Shown: piece by piece, positions 9,680-19,026 of the stretch
Position numbering within the stretch: position 1 is the first letter of the stretch
Layout of the letters: every line of letters starts with the position of its first letter
Source of the DNA: Ectothiorhodospiraceae bacterium
GTDB lineage: Bacteria > Pseudomonadota > Gammaproteobacteria > Nitrococcales > Aquisalimonadaceae
Reading direction: 5' to 3'
Assembly (NCBI GenBank): GCA_020831845.1
Contig: JAFIFV010000129.1
Span: 36,687-100,686, forward strand
DNA length: 64,000 nt
The notes under the pieces: model-generated
Told to the model about the DNA's origin: nothing
What the model saw: the letters and a program-made list of their open reading frames with translations, nothing else
Database searches by the model: none
Program-made: the position numbers and the translations under genes

Positions 9680-9898
9680 ATGACCATTGCCATCAAAGCT
9701 GTTGTCGTGCTCGTGCTGTTTGCCATCATTGCCAGCCTGGCTTCGGGGGCTGTGTACCTGATTCGCGACCGGAGCAACTCCCGTCGCGTTGTCCGCGCCC
9801 TGACGCTGCGCGTCGCACTCTCCGTCACCCTGTTCCTGGCTTTGGTGGTGCTGGTAGCGACTGGCGTCCTCGAACCCAACACACCGTTCCGCCATTAG
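9680..9898 (+). CDS. DUF2909-type twin transmembrane protein
   Basis: A 72-residue protein made of two hydrophobic helices (about 4-27 and 42-62) joined by a short basic loop with DRSNSRRVVRAL. Small proteins of this type are found in the oxidase loci of many gamma- and betaproteobacteria, between coxC and SURF1, but on the opposite strand to them, exactly as here; the function is unknown. The ATG at 9680 was chosen because the helix starts at once. It is the only plus-strand gene within the cox region. Confidence 0.8.
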   Translation: MTIAIKAVVVLVLFAIIASLASGAVYLIRDRSNSRRVVRALTLRVALSVTLFLALVVLVATGVLEPNTPFRH

Positions 9899-10024
9899 AG
9901 CCTCAGACGGCGGCACCTGCAGGGATCAGACACGAAGCCGCCGGACGCTGTCGCGGCTGACCGCCACTCACGCCCGGCGTTTCTGGAAGAGGACGGAGGC
10001 CGCCAGGGCCCCCACCTCACGCTA

Positions 10025-10885
10025 TCAGATCAGGTAGACGAAGACGAACAGACCCAGCCAGACCACGTCCACGAAGTGCCAGTACCACGCCGCCGCTTCG
10101 AAACCGAAATGATCATCAGCCGTGAAATGCCCCTTGATCACGCGGATCAGCATCACCAGCAGGGCAACAGCGCCCAGTGTCACATGCAGGCCGTGGAAGC
10201 CGGTCAGCATGAAGAACGTGGAACCGTAGATGCCGGTATCCAGACGCAGGTTCAGATCCTGATAGGCGTGCACGTACTCGTACGACTGCACGCACATGAA
10301 GATGAAGCCCAGCAGAACGGTCGCGGCCAGACCTGCGATGACCTTGTTCCGGTGGTTCTCCTTCATTGCGTGATGCGCGTAGGTCAGCGTCACCCCGGAG
10401 GTCAGCAGGATAAGCGTGTTGATGGTGGGCAGCCACAACGGCCCCATGGCCTGGTAATCCAGATCCAGGAACCCGGGCCCGGCGGTGGGCCAGGACAGCG
10501 CAACCGAATCCCACAGATACCGTGCGGTGGCCGGATCATCGCCCCCAAGCCAGGGAATCGAGAACACGCGGGCGTAGAACAACGCGCCGAAGAAGGCGCC
10601 GAAGAACATCACCTCAGAGAAGATGAACCACGCCATGCCCTGACGGAAAGAGGCGTCCACCTGGGTGTTGTACTTGCCGGCGACGCTTTCGTTGACCACG
10701 TCACGGAACCACATGACGGTCATGATCAGCGTGATGATGGCCCCCACCACCATCAGCGGCATGCCCCAGGAGCCCCCGTTCAGATAGAGCGAGAATCCCG
10801 CGGCCAACAACACCATCCCCGGTATGCCGAACACCGGCCAGCGGCTGTCATGCGGTACGTAGTAGGCGCCTTGTGCTTGACTCAT
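10025..10885 (-). CDS. coxC: Cytochrome c oxidase subunit III
   Basis: Subunit III of the aa3-type heme-copper oxidase, a seven-helix inner-membrane protein that stabilises subunit I and proton uptake. The 286-residue protein shows the family hallmarks WFIFSEVMFFGAFFGALFYAR, the late GFHGLHVTLGA motif and the C-terminal AAAWYWHFVDVVWLGLFVFVY with conserved W-H-F-V-D-V-V-W. It lies downstream of ctaG on the same strand in the canonical coxBA-ctaG-coxC order. The name ctaE is also used. Confidence 0.97.
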   Translation of the reverse strand: MSQAQGAYYVPHDSRWPVFGIPGMVLLAAGFSLYLNGGSWGMPLMVVGAIITLIMTVMWFRDVVNESVAGKYNTQVDASFRQGMAWFIFSEVMFFGAFFGALFYARVFSIPWLGGDDPATARYLWDSVALSWPTAGPGFLDLDYQAMGPLWLPTINTLILLTSGVTLTYAHHAMKENHRNKVIAGLAATVLLGFIFMCVQSYEYVHAYQDLNLRLDTGIYGSTFFMLTGFHGLHVTLGAVALLVMLIRVIKGHFTADDHFGFEAAAWYWHFVDVVWLGLFVFVYLI

Positions 10886-10908
10886 TTGTTGTTCCTCATT
10901 TCAGCCTG

Positions 10909-11496
10909 TCACCGTGCCCCTGCGTGCAGGCCGGCTGCGTCCTCATCAAATTCCGGTTCGTCTCCGGCACCCAGATCGAACAGCGTGTAGGAGAGCGTCA
11001 ACGTGGTGGTACGCTCCGGCAACGCCGGGTCCACATAGAACGTTACCGGCATCTTGCGCGTCTCGCCGGCAGCGAACGACTGCTCGGTGAAACAGAAGCA
11101 TTCCGTCTTGTGGAAGTGCCGTCCGGCGGCACCCGGCGCGACACTGGGGATGATCTGCGTCACCGAACTGCTGGACTGCTGGTTCTCGATCTCGAAATAC
11201 GCCGTATACAGACGCCCCGGCTGGACTTCCATCCGGGATTCGGCGGCACGGAATGACCAGGGGTGGCTCTGGTTCACGGTGGAGACGAATTCCACGGTCA
11301 CCTTGCGGTCCGTGTTGGCCTCGCCAACGGGGCCCGTGGAGGCTTCCGTGGAAACGAAGCCGTTGAAGCCCGTCACCTCGCAGAACACCTGGTACAACGG
11401 CACCATGACGAAACCGAAGGCGAACATCCCCGCCACAAGCAGGACCAGCTTGCTGACGGTCTTCGTATGATTCGGTCGAGCTGGCTGTTCATTCAT
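10909..11496 (-). CDS. ctaG: Cytochrome c oxidase copper chaperone CtaG/Cox11
   Basis: Cox11 delivers copper to the CuB site of subunit I. The 195-residue protein has one N-terminal membrane helix (about 16-37) and a periplasmic Ig-like domain with the copper-binding motif ECFCFTEQ, and the conserved FSFRAA/ VQPG segments in between. Its ATG overlaps the stop of the preceding 40-residue gene in an ATGA, so both are translated as a unit. The position between coxA and coxC is canonical. Confidence 0.95.
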   Translation of the reverse strand: MNEQPARPNHTKTVSKLVLLVAGMFAFGFVMVPLYQVFCEVTGFNGFVSTEASTGPVGEANTDRKVTVEFVSTVNQSHPWSFRAAESRMEVQPGRLYTAYFEIENQQSSSSVTQIIPSVAPGAAGRHFHKTECFCFTEQSFAAGETRKMPVTFYVDPALPERTTTLTLSYTLFDLGAGDEPEFDEDAAGLHAGAR

Positions 11497-11615
11497 ATCG
11501 CTTGCATCACGATAAACGTTGCATAAAGCCCGAAGGCGATCAGACCCAGAACGACGGCGGTAATGATCACCCGCCGTCGCCGGGCACGATGCGCGTCACG
11601 CCCGTTGTCTGCCAA
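11493..11615 (-). CDS. Small single-helix membrane protein between coxA and ctaG (40 aa, TTG start)
   Basis: This short gene fills the space between coxA and ctaG. It begins with TTG at 11615, four bases after a perfect AGGAGG that itself begins right behind the coxA stop, and ends in TGA overlapping the ctaG ATG. The product has a very basic N-terminus (DAHRARRRRV) followed by one hydrophobic helix (about 16-37) ending LYATFIVMQAI. Small single-pass proteins occur at this spot in other proteobacterial oxidase loci, where they are thought to be assembly factors; that role is inferred here from position. The tight coupling on both sides is the main evidence that it is expressed. Confidence 0.72.
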   Translation of the reverse strand: MADNGRDAHRARRRRVIITAVVLGLIAFGLYATFIVMQAI

Positions 11616-11624
11616 GTTGCCTCC

Positions 11625-13208
11625 TTACTTGACCACAGGCGGTGTTTCGAAGGTGTGGTACGGCGCCGGCGACGGCAGCGTCCACTCCAGCCCCTTGGCA
11701 CCTTCCCAGACCTGGTCGGATGCTTTCTCGCCACCACGCACGCACTTGATGATCACCCACAGGAAGATCAACTGCGAGAGGCCGAACGCGAAACCGCCGA
11801 TGGACGAGATCATGTTGAACTCGGCGAATTGCAGGGCATAGTCGGGAATGCGGCGAGGCATGCCGGCCAGCCCCAGGAAGTGCTGCGGGAAGAACAGCAC
11901 GTTCACGGAAACCATCGACAGCCAGAAATGCCATTTGCCCAGGCGCTCGTCATACATGTGGCCCGTCCACTTGGGCAGCCAGTAGTAGACGCCGGCCATG
12001 ATCGAGAAGATCGCGCCGGAGACGAGCACATAGTGGAAGTGGGCCACCACGAAGTAGGTGTCATGGTATTGCAGGTCCACCGGAGCCAGCGCCAGCATCA
12101 CCCCGGACAAGCCGCCGATTGTGAACAGAATGACGAACGCGATAGCGAACAGCATCGGCGTCTCGAAGGTCATCGACCCCTGCCACATCGTGGCCATCCA
12201 GTTGAAGATCTTCACGCCCGTGGGCACTGCCACCAGCATCGTGGCGTACATGAAGAACAACTGCCCTGCCAACGGCATGCCCACCGAGAACATGTGGTGG
12301 CCCCAGACGATGAAGCTGAGAAAGGCAATCGAGGCCGTGGCATAGACCATGGAGCTGTACCCGAACAGCGGCTTGCGGGCGAAGGTCGGGATAATGGCCG
12401 ACACGATGCCGAAAGCCGGCAGGATCAGGATGTACACCTCGGGATGCCCGAAGAACCAGAAGATGTGCTGGAACATCACCGGGTCGCCGCCGCCGGCAGC
12501 GCTGAAGAAGCTGGTGCCGAAGTACTGGTCGGTGAGCAGCATGGTCACGGCGCCAGCGAGCACCGGCATCACGGCCACGATCAGGAAGGCGGTGATCAGC
12601 CAGGCCCAGACGAACAGCGGCATTTTCATCAGGGTCATGCCCGGCGCGCGCATGTTCAGGATGGTGGCAACGATGTTGATCGAGCCCATGATGGAGCTGA
12701 TACCCAGCACGTGCACCGCAAAGATCAGAAACGGAAACGCGTCGCCCAGCTGCAACACCAGCGGCGGATACATGGTCCAGCCGCCTGCGGGGCCGCCGCC
12801 AGGCATGAACAGCGTCAGCAGCAGCAGCACGAAACCGGCGGGCAGCAACCAGAACGCCCAGTTATTGACTCGCGGCAACGCCATGTCGGGAGCGCCGATC
12901 TGCACCGGGATCAGCCAGTTGGCAAGACCGGTAAACGCCGGCATCACGGCGCCGAAAATCATCACCAGGGCGTGCATGGTGGTCATCTGGTTGAAGAAGT
13001 GCGGATCAACCAGGTTCAGGCCGGGCTGGAACAGCTCGGCGCGGATGACCATGGCCATGGCGCCGCCGACGAAGAACATGATCAGGGCGAAGACCATGTA
13101 GAGGACACCCAGGTCCTTGTGGTTGGTCGTGAACAGCCAGCGGGTCATCCCCTTCGGCGGTGCGTGATCGTGATGATCGTGGTGAGCGTCGTGGGTGGTG
13201 GAACTCAT
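11625..13208 (-). CDS. coxA: Cytochrome c oxidase subunit I (aa3 type)
   Basis: The catalytic subunit that holds heme a and the heme a3-CuB centre and pumps protons. The 527-residue protein has twelve predicted helices; visible motifs are MTTMHALVMIFGAVMP (low-spin heme ligand region), FWFFGHPEVYILILP (CuB ligand and cross-linked His-Tyr), WGHHMFSVG (CuB His pair) and VAHFHYVLVSG (heme a3 and a ligands). The N-terminus is His/Asp-rich (HDAHHDHHDH), common in this group. It lies 37 bases after coxB. The name ctaD is also used. Confidence 0.98.
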   Translation of the reverse strand: MSSTTHDAHHDHHDHAPPKGMTRWLFTTNHKDLGVLYMVFALIMFFVGGAMAMVIRAELFQPGLNLVDPHFFNQMTTMHALVMIFGAVMPAFTGLANWLIPVQIGAPDMALPRVNNWAFWLLPAGFVLLLLTLFMPGGGPAGGWTMYPPLVLQLGDAFPFLIFAVHVLGISSIMGSINIVATILNMRAPGMTLMKMPLFVWAWLITAFLIVAVMPVLAGAVTMLLTDQYFGTSFFSAAGGGDPVMFQHIFWFFGHPEVYILILPAFGIVSAIIPTFARKPLFGYSSMVYATASIAFLSFIVWGHHMFSVGMPLAGQLFFMYATMLVAVPTGVKIFNWMATMWQGSMTFETPMLFAIAFVILFTIGGLSGVMLALAPVDLQYHDTYFVVAHFHYVLVSGAIFSIMAGVYYWLPKWTGHMYDERLGKWHFWLSMVSVNVLFFPQHFLGLAGMPRRIPDYALQFAEFNMISSIGGFAFGLSQLIFLWVIIKCVRGGEKASDQVWEGAKGLEWTLPSPAPYHTFETPPVVK

Positions 13209-13245
13209 TGACGTCTACCTCTCGACAGAGATTCTTCTGTAACTG

Positions 13246-14445
13246 TTAACGCGCAGCCCGGATGTCCGCCGGCTGGACTTCTTCCCCGGAATCATTGCCC
13301 CAGGCGTTCATGATGTAGGTCACCACGCCGGCGATCTCTTCATCGTTGAGCCGGTTGCCGAAGGCCTGCATGGCGGTGCCCGAGACGCCGTTGATGATCA
13401 CGTCCTTGACCCACTCACGATCCTCGATGACCTGGTCGTTGCCGGCCAGTGCCGGGAAGGTGGCCATGCCCTGGCCTTCCGCCTGATGGCAGGCCAGGCA
13501 CTGGTTGCCGTAAACCCGCTCGCCAACGGACATCAGCTCGTCCATCGACATGTCTTCCTGTTCGGCGACCTCGCCGTTGTCCTCGTCGGCAACTTCGGCG
13601 GTCTCTTCCGCCTCGCCGTTACCATTGACCTGCTCGTCCACCCAGGCCTCGTAGTCGTCCTGCTCCAGCGCCACGACCACGATGGGCATGAAGCCATGGT
13701 CACGACCGCACAGCTCGGCGCACTGGCCACGGTAGACGCCCGGCTCGCGGATCTCAGCCCAGGCTTCATTGATGAAGCCGGGAATGGCGTCCTTCTTCCA
13801 GCCCAGCTCGGGCACCCACCAGGCGTGGATCACGTCGTTGGCGGTCAGCAGGAAGCGAATGCGGGTGTTCACCGGAACAACCAGCGGGTTGTCGACATTG
13901 AGCAGGTAGTGCTCCACGTCCTGCGGGCGGATCTCGGGGTTCCGCTGGCGGGCGCGGTCGCTATCCCGGTCCAGACGGCTGAAGAAGCTGATGTCCTCGT
14001 CCAGGTACTCGTATTCCCACATCCACTGGTAGCCGGTGACCTTGACCGTCATGTCATAGTCAGAGGTGTCGTCGATCTTGACCATGGTCTGGGTGGCGGG
14101 GATGGCAATGAACAGCAGGATCAGGAAGGGGATAACCGTCCAGATGATCTCGACAGTGGTGCTGTGATGCCACTGGGCGGGCACCGCGCCCACCGACTTG
14201 CGGAATTTCCAGACCGAATAGAAGACGCCGAAGAAGACGATCAGACCGATGATACAGACGATCCAGAACACGAGCATGTGCAGGTTGTAGACCTGCTCGC
14301 TCAGCGAGGTAACCCCCTGGGGCAGGTTGAGCGCCCACGGCCGCCGCCACTCGGATTCCGGCACGGCAAGGGCCGATGCGGCAAATAGTAGCAGGCCCGC
14401 TCCGCCCACCGCGGACAGGGCTCTTGTCAGCATCTTCAGGTTCAT
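13246..14445 (-). CDS. coxB: Cytochrome c oxidase subunit II with fused cytochrome c domain
   Basis: Subunit II accepts electrons and passes them through the CuA centre to subunit I. The 399-residue precursor has a signal peptide (to about 28), two helices (about 50-75 and 90-115), a cupredoxin domain with the CuA motif CAELCGRDHGFM, and a C-terminal class I cytochrome c domain with CLACH and a distal methionine in GTAMQAFG, so this is a caa3-like fused form. An acidic linker of E, D and V (about 275-300) joins the two domains. GGGAGAGAG precedes the ATG. It opens the oxidase structural genes after DUF2244. The name ctaC is also used. Confidence 0.97.
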   Translation of the reverse strand: MNLKMLTRALSAVGGAGLLLFAASALAVPESEWRRPWALNLPQGVTSLSEQVYNLHMLVFWIVCIIGLIVFFGVFYSVWKFRKSVGAVPAQWHHSTTVEIIWTVIPFLILLFIAIPATQTMVKIDDTSDYDMTVKVTGYQWMWEYEYLDEDISFFSRLDRDSDRARQRNPEIRPQDVEHYLLNVDNPLVVPVNTRIRFLLTANDVIHAWWVPELGWKKDAIPGFINEAWAEIREPGVYRGQCAELCGRDHGFMPIVVVALEQDDYEAWVDEQVNGNGEAEETAEVADEDNGEVAEQEDMSMDELMSVGERVYGNQCLACHQAEGQGMATFPALAGNDQVIEDREWVKDVIINGVSGTAMQAFGNRLNDEEIAGVVTYIMNAWGNDSGEEVQPADIRAAR

Positions 14446-14493
14446 TCCACGCTCTCTCCCAACTGAGATTGGCGGCTAGTATCAGAATCTTGG

Positions 14494-14994
14494 TTACTTG
14501 TTGCCGTCTACGCCGCCGCGGCCCATGGGCCCAATACAGCGCGTCAGTTCCGCGGCCAGACTGGCCCGCTCCTGGTCGGTCAGAAACGCGCCAAGCTCGA
14601 TCTCGGCGTTTCCCGAACGGATGGTCAGTTGCGTGGGATACCAGCGATGAACCGGATCCCGCAGACAGACTTCCGACCATGCGCGCTCGAACGTCCATCG
14701 CCGCTCGGGCACCTTGAAGCCTTTTTCGATCGTCACCGCGCTGGCGTCGATCCGCACCACCTCGCGGTAACGGCCGCGTCGCGCAGAAACATACAGCGCC
14801 GCACCCAGCGCAATCACTTCCAGCCCTGCGAAAGGCAGAATCGGCCAGAAACCGGCCGCCGCAAACACCAGCGCAATACCCAGGCAGGCGACGCTCAGAG
14901 CCACGAACACCCAGACCGTGGTGCGCCAGTAGACACCGATATTGGGCTTCAGAACGAAACACCGTCCAGCCTGATCATCGATGGTCGTCGCCAT
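14494..14994 (-). CDS. DUF2244 membrane protein
   Basis: A 166-residue protein with two adjacent helices (about 25-65) followed by a cytoplasmic, PH-like beta domain, the layout of DUF2244 proteins that commonly lie near cytochrome oxidase genes. The ATG at 14994 is preceded by GAGG at seven bases; an in-frame TTG two codons earlier is less likely. It is upstream of coxB by 48 bases on the same strand and may be the first gene of the oxidase operon. Function unknown; association with respiratory assembly is inference from position. Confidence 0.8.
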   Translation of the reverse strand: MATTIDDQAGRCFVLKPNIGVYWRTTVWVFVALSVACLGIALVFAAAGFWPILPFAGLEVIALGAALYVSARRGRYREVVRIDASAVTIEKGFKVPERRWTFERAWSEVCLRDPVHRWYPTQLTIRSGNAEIELGAFLTDQERASLAAELTRCIGPMGRGGVDGNK

Positions 14995-15148
14995 GGCCAA
15001 ACCTCACACCTCGCCCGCCGGGCCGGGTGGGACAGTCGGGCGGGGCACAGGGCCGGCGGCTAATTCTAGAGGAGAACGGTGCCAGAGAAAACCCTTGCAG
15101 AGGGCGACATGGCTTGCGAAACGGCCGATCAGCGACTTAGGGAAGCCG

Positions 15149-15166
15149 CCTGCCCGGCCGGGCAGG
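15149..15166. other. 18-bp GC-rich palindrome upstream of the cox genes
   Basis: CCTGCCCGG and its exact complement CCGGGCAGG abut without a spacer at 15149-15166, between the bioD terminator and DUF2244. It may be an operator or a secondary hairpin for bioD termination; nothing distinguishes these. Confidence 0.4.
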
Positions 15167-15182
15167 AACGCCCCGGCGTCGG

Positions 15183-15202
15183 AAAACCGGGAACTATTCC
15201 CG
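15183..15202 (-). terminator. Rho-independent terminator of the bio operon
   Basis: Reading the minus strand, CGGGAA-TAG-TTCCCG forms a 6-bp stem with a 3-base loop just two bases after the bioD stop, followed by GGTTTT. Its placement directly behind the last bio gene supports termination there. Confidence 0.65.
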
Positions 15203-15204
15203 AT

Positions 15205-15894
<690 letters not shown>

Positions 15895-16755
15895 CTAGCC
15901 CTTCACCCGTCGACGGAAATCATCCAGCGACACGCTCACCGCGCCAGTGGGGTCCCGGCGCTGCGGCAAGCGATCGCTGGCCCAGGCATGGCCATACAAC
16001 ACCTCCCAGGTGGCGGGAAGCCGGCCGTCCCTCTGCCGGTAGGCCTGATAGTGCTCGGACAGACCGGGCCAGGGCTCCAGCAGTACAGCACCCTGGCCGT
16101 ACAGCAAGCCGCCGGAGGTTGCCCACAGGTCGGCCAGGAGGTCGCCAATACTGCCGTAGGTAAGCGTGAACAATTCCATGTCCATCACCGGATCGGCGAA
16201 CCCCGCCCCGACCATCGCATCACCGATGTCATGCATGTCGGTGAAGCTGCGCAGCGACCGCGCTGCCCCCTCGTGCCAGCAGGCGCGAAGCTCCCGCAGG
16301 GTATCCGGCCCCAGCGTGGAGAACAGCAGCAGCCCGCCCGGACGCAGCACGCGGTGAAATTCGTCCAACAAGCGTGGCAGATCGTCGGACCATTGCAGTG
16401 TGGCGCTGGAGAACAGCAGGTCCACGCTGTCATCCGGCACCGGCAGTTGCCCCGCATCGGCCAGCACCGCGGGGATCGGCCGACGCCAGCTACCTCGCGT
16501 GCGCGTGCGCTCCAGCATGCGCGACGAGAGGTCCACCGCCACGACCCGCGCCTTGCGATAGTGCCCCCGTAGCGCGATTGTGGAGGCGCCCGTTCCGGCG
16601 CCGACATCCAGAACCAGTTCAGGCTGCAGACGCATCAGCTCCAGCCGTTCCAGCAGCCGTACGCCCACTTCGCGGTCCAGCACGGCAGCGACTTCGTAAT
16701 CATCGACCACCTGGTCGAATGCCAGGGCAATGGCCGCTCGCTCTCGGTCACGCAT
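15895..16755 (-). CDS. bioC: Malonyl-ACP O-methyltransferase BioC
   Basis: BioC methylates the free carboxyl of malonyl-ACP so that fatty acid synthesis can build the pimeloyl moiety of biotin. The 286-residue protein carries the SAM-binding motif LVLDVGAGTGAST, the acidic ribose contact AVDLSSRM, and LLFSSATLQWSDD, then the BioC-specific segment AGFADPVMDME. I prefer the ATG at 16755; a GTG at 16767 is in frame but too close to the GAGGAG. It sits between bioF and bioD, as in many gammaproteobacteria, where the esterase BioH is often encoded elsewhere. Confidence 0.9.
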   Translation of the reverse strand: MRDRERAAIALAFDQVVDDYEVAAVLDREVGVRLLERLELMRLQPELVLDVGAGTGASTIALRGHYRKARVVAVDLSSRMLERTRTRGSWRRPIPAVLADAGQLPVPDDSVDLLFSSATLQWSDDLPRLLDEFHRVLRPGGLLLFSTLGPDTLRELRACWHEGAARSLRSFTDMHDIGDAMVGAGFADPVMDMELFTLTYGSIGDLLADLWATSGGLLYGQGAVLLEPWPGLSEHYQAYRQRDGRLPATWEVLYGHAWASDRLPQRRDPTGAVSVSLDDFRRRVKG

Positions 16756-16776
16756 GGCGCTGCCCACACTCCTCTC

Positions 16777-17925
16777 TCAACACAGCACATCCTCCAGGGC
16801 GGACAGCAGGCGATCCACCTGGGTTTCATCGTGCTCCGCGCACAGCGTCACGCGGAGCCTGGCGCTCCCCTGCGGTACCGTGGGCGGGCGGATCGCAGTC
16901 ACGAGAAAACCCCGGCGCTCCAGCGCCTGACTGGCATCCACCGCCCGTGCGGCGTCGCCGAGGATGATGGGCTGTATCGGGGTCTGCGACGGCATCAGCT
17001 GCAGCCCCAGGCTCAAGGCGCCGTGCCGGAATTGCGCCACAAGCGCCTCGAGATGGCGTCGGCGCCAGTCCTCGGCCTGCACCAGGCGCAGGCTTGCCAG
17101 GGTCGCGCTGGCAACCGCGGGCGGGGGGGCGGTAGTGAAGACAAAGGTCCGCGCGCGCTGCAGCAGCCATTCAATCCATGCCTCCGGGCCCGCAACGAAA
17201 GCACCGAAGGTGCCGAACGCCTTGCCGAGCGTTCCCACCAGCAGCGGCACCTGCTCCTGGCTCAGGCCGGCAGCTGCGACGGACCCGCGACCGCCAGGCC
17301 CCATCACCCCGATACCGTGGGCGTCGTCCACCATCAGCGCCGCGCCATGCCCCGCGCACAGCGCGGCCAGCTCCGGCAGTGGCGCGATATCGCCATCCAT
17401 GCTGAACAATCCGTCGGTAACTACCAGCTTGCGTCGCGCGGGCCGCTGGAGTTGCTCGCCCAGCGTTTCCAGATCGCCGTGCGGATAGCGCTCGAAGGGC
17501 GCACGACACAGCCAGCCGCCGTCCAGCAGCGACGCATGGTTGAGCCTGTCCTGCAGCACCAGATCCTCGGGCATCATCAGGCTGGCGATGGTACCGACAT
17601 TGGCCATGTAACCGGTGGAGAACAGCAGCGACCGATCCCGCCCCAGCCACGTCGCCAGCTCCTGCTCCAGCACGTCATGAACCGGGCGGTGACCGGTAAT
17701 CAGGTGCGCCGCACCGCTGCCCACGCCGTACGTGTCAACGCCCTGCCGGAACGCCTCGCGGATGGCGGGATGGCCGGACAGACCCAGGTAGTCGTTGCTG
17801 CAGAAGACCAGCAATTCGCGGCCCCGGCATGTGGCGGTCACCGGGCCGGTCGGCTCCAGTGGTCGCGTCTGCCGCCAGAGACCGGCGTCGCGCAAGGCCT
17901 CCAGTTCCGAAGCAATATCCCACAT
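16777..17925 (-). CDS. bioF: 8-amino-7-oxononanoate synthase
   Basis: A PLP enzyme that condenses pimeloyl-ACP/CoA with L-alanine to 8-amino-7-oxononanoate. The 382-residue protein shows CSNDYLGLSGHP near the start, GSGAAHLITGH, DDAHGIGVMGPGGRG (the Asp and His that hold the cofactor) and the Schiff-base lysine in VGTLGKAFGTFGAF (about K239). The ATG lies three bases after the bioB stop, indicating coupled translation in the bio operon. Confidence 0.96.
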   Translation of the reverse strand: MWDIASELEALRDAGLWRQTRPLEPTGPVTATCRGRELLVFCSNDYLGLSGHPAIREAFRQGVDTYGVGSGAAHLITGHRPVHDVLEQELATWLGRDRSLLFSTGYMANVGTIASLMMPEDLVLQDRLNHASLLDGGWLCRAPFERYPHGDLETLGEQLQRPARRKLVVTDGLFSMDGDIAPLPELAALCAGHGAALMVDDAHGIGVMGPGGRGSVAAAGLSQEQVPLLVGTLGKAFGTFGAFVAGPEAWIEWLLQRARTFVFTTAPPPAVASATLASLRLVQAEDWRRRHLEALVAQFRHGALSLGLQLMPSQTPIQPIILGDAARAVDASQALERRGFLVTAIRPPTVPQGSARLRVTLCAEHDETQVDRLLSALEDVLC

Positions 17926-17928
17926 GAC

Positions 17929-18936
17929 TCAGGCCTGGGCCGCCTGCTGCGGCTCCGCCGGTGCGGCGGCGCACTTCTCGCCCTCGAAGCTGAGCCCCAG
18001 GCGGCGGAACAGCGCGCGGTCGTTGTCGACGTCGGGGTTTCCGGTGGTGAGCAGTTTCTCTCCGTAGAAGATGCTGTTGGCGCCTGCCAGGAAACACAAA
18101 GCCTGGGTCTCATCGGCCATTTCGGTACGGCCGGCGGACAGGCGCACATGAGACCGCGGCATGAGTATGCGGGCTACCGCGATCGTGCGTACGAAATCGA
18201 TCGGATCCACCTGCTCCACGCCAGCCAGCGGCGTACCAGCCACCTGTACCAACTGATTGATGGGCACGCTCTGAGGATGCTCAGGCAGGTTGGCCAGGGT
18301 GCGCAGCATGGAGGCCCGGTCCTCGGTGCTCTCCCCCATCCCCACGATGCCCCCGCAACAGACATTCATGCCGGCGTCGCGCACACGCTCCAGCGTGTCC
18401 AGGCGGTCCTGGTAGCTTCGCGTGGTGATGATCTCGCCGTAGAACTCCTCGGAGGTGTCCAGGTTGTGGTTGTAGTAATCCAGGCCAGCCTCTTTCAGGG
18501 TGCGGGTCTGCTCATCGTCCAGCATGCCCAGCGTGGCACAGGTTTCCAGCCCCATGGCCTTGACCTGACTGATCATTTCCGCCACGCGCACCAGATCCTT
18601 GCCCTTCGGGCTGCGCCAGGCGGCGCCCATGCAGAAGCGGGTCGCTCCAGCGTCCTTCGCCTTGCCGGCCGCATCGAGCACACGCTCCAGCTCCATCAGT
18701 GCCTCTCGCTCGACGCCGGTGTCATAGCGGACACTCTGCGGACAGTACTTGCAGTCCTCCGGGCAGGCGCCGGTCTTGATGGACAGCAGCGTACTCACCT
18801 GCACGGCGTTGGGATCGTGATAGCGGCGATGAACGGTCTGCGCCCGGAACATCAGGTCGTTGAAGGGCAAATCGAACAAGGCCTGGACTTCCTCCAGGCG
18901 CCAGTCGTGGCGAATGGCCTGATCGTGCTGCGACAT
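17929..18936 (-). CDS. bioB: Biotin synthase
   Basis: BioB is the radical-SAM enzyme that inserts sulfur into dethiobiotin. The 335-residue protein holds the 4Fe-4S motif CPEDCKYC, the auxiliary-cluster residues around [11 protein letters not shown] and SCATLG-like CATLGMLD, and YYNHNLDTS. The ATG at 18936 has GGAG six bases upstream; an in-frame TTG at 18948 overlaps that ribosome binding site. It is the first gene of the operon; a sigma-70-like promoter at 18973-19000 overlaps a probable BirA operator. Confidence 0.97.
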   Translation of the reverse strand: MSQHDQAIRHDWRLEEVQALFDLPFNDLMFRAQTVHRRYHDPNAVQVSTLLSIKTGACPEDCKYCPQSVRYDTGVEREALMELERVLDAAGKAKDAGATRFCMGAAWRSPKGKDLVRVAEMISQVKAMGLETCATLGMLDDEQTRTLKEAGLDYYNHNLDTSEEFYGEIITTRSYQDRLDTLERVRDAGMNVCCGGIVGMGESTEDRASMLRTLANLPEHPQSVPINQLVQVAGTPLAGVEQVDPIDFVRTIAVARILMPRSHVRLSAGRTEMADETQALCFLAGANSIFYGEKLLTTGNPDVDNDRALFRRLGLSFEGEKCAAAPAEPQQAAQA

Positions 18937-18972
18937 AATCGACTCCAATGCGATAAGCTGGACGTTCCACGG

Positions 18973-19000
18973 ATGGTATATGGCAGAGGGACGCTGTCAA
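18973..19000 (-). promoter_or_regulatory. Probable bioB promoter
   Basis: On the minus strand TTGACA (plus 18995-19000) is followed after 16 bases by TACCAT (plus 18973-18978), with the bioB ATG at 18936. The perfect -35 box lies inside the proximal half of the BirA-like operator at 18994-19026, so repressor binding would block RNA polymerase. Confidence 0.6.
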
Positions 19001-19026
19001 CTTTCAATGAAGATTTCAGTTTACAA
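18994..19026. promoter_or_regulatory. Probable BirA (biotin repressor) operator
   Basis: Read on the minus strand, the site is TTGTAAACT, 15 bases, AGTTGACAG. The known proteobacterial BirA operator is TTGTAAACC-N14/15-GGTTTACAA, so one half matches 8 of 9 positions and the other 6 of 9, with the correct spacing, directly ahead of bioB. Because it overlaps the first codons of the longer comF reading frame, it also bears on the comF start. Confidence 0.7.

Noticed and set aside
11502..13211. A 569-codon open frame on the plus strand
   Set aside because: It is antisense to coxA, and the His/Gln-rich translation is the mirror of a membrane protein gene.
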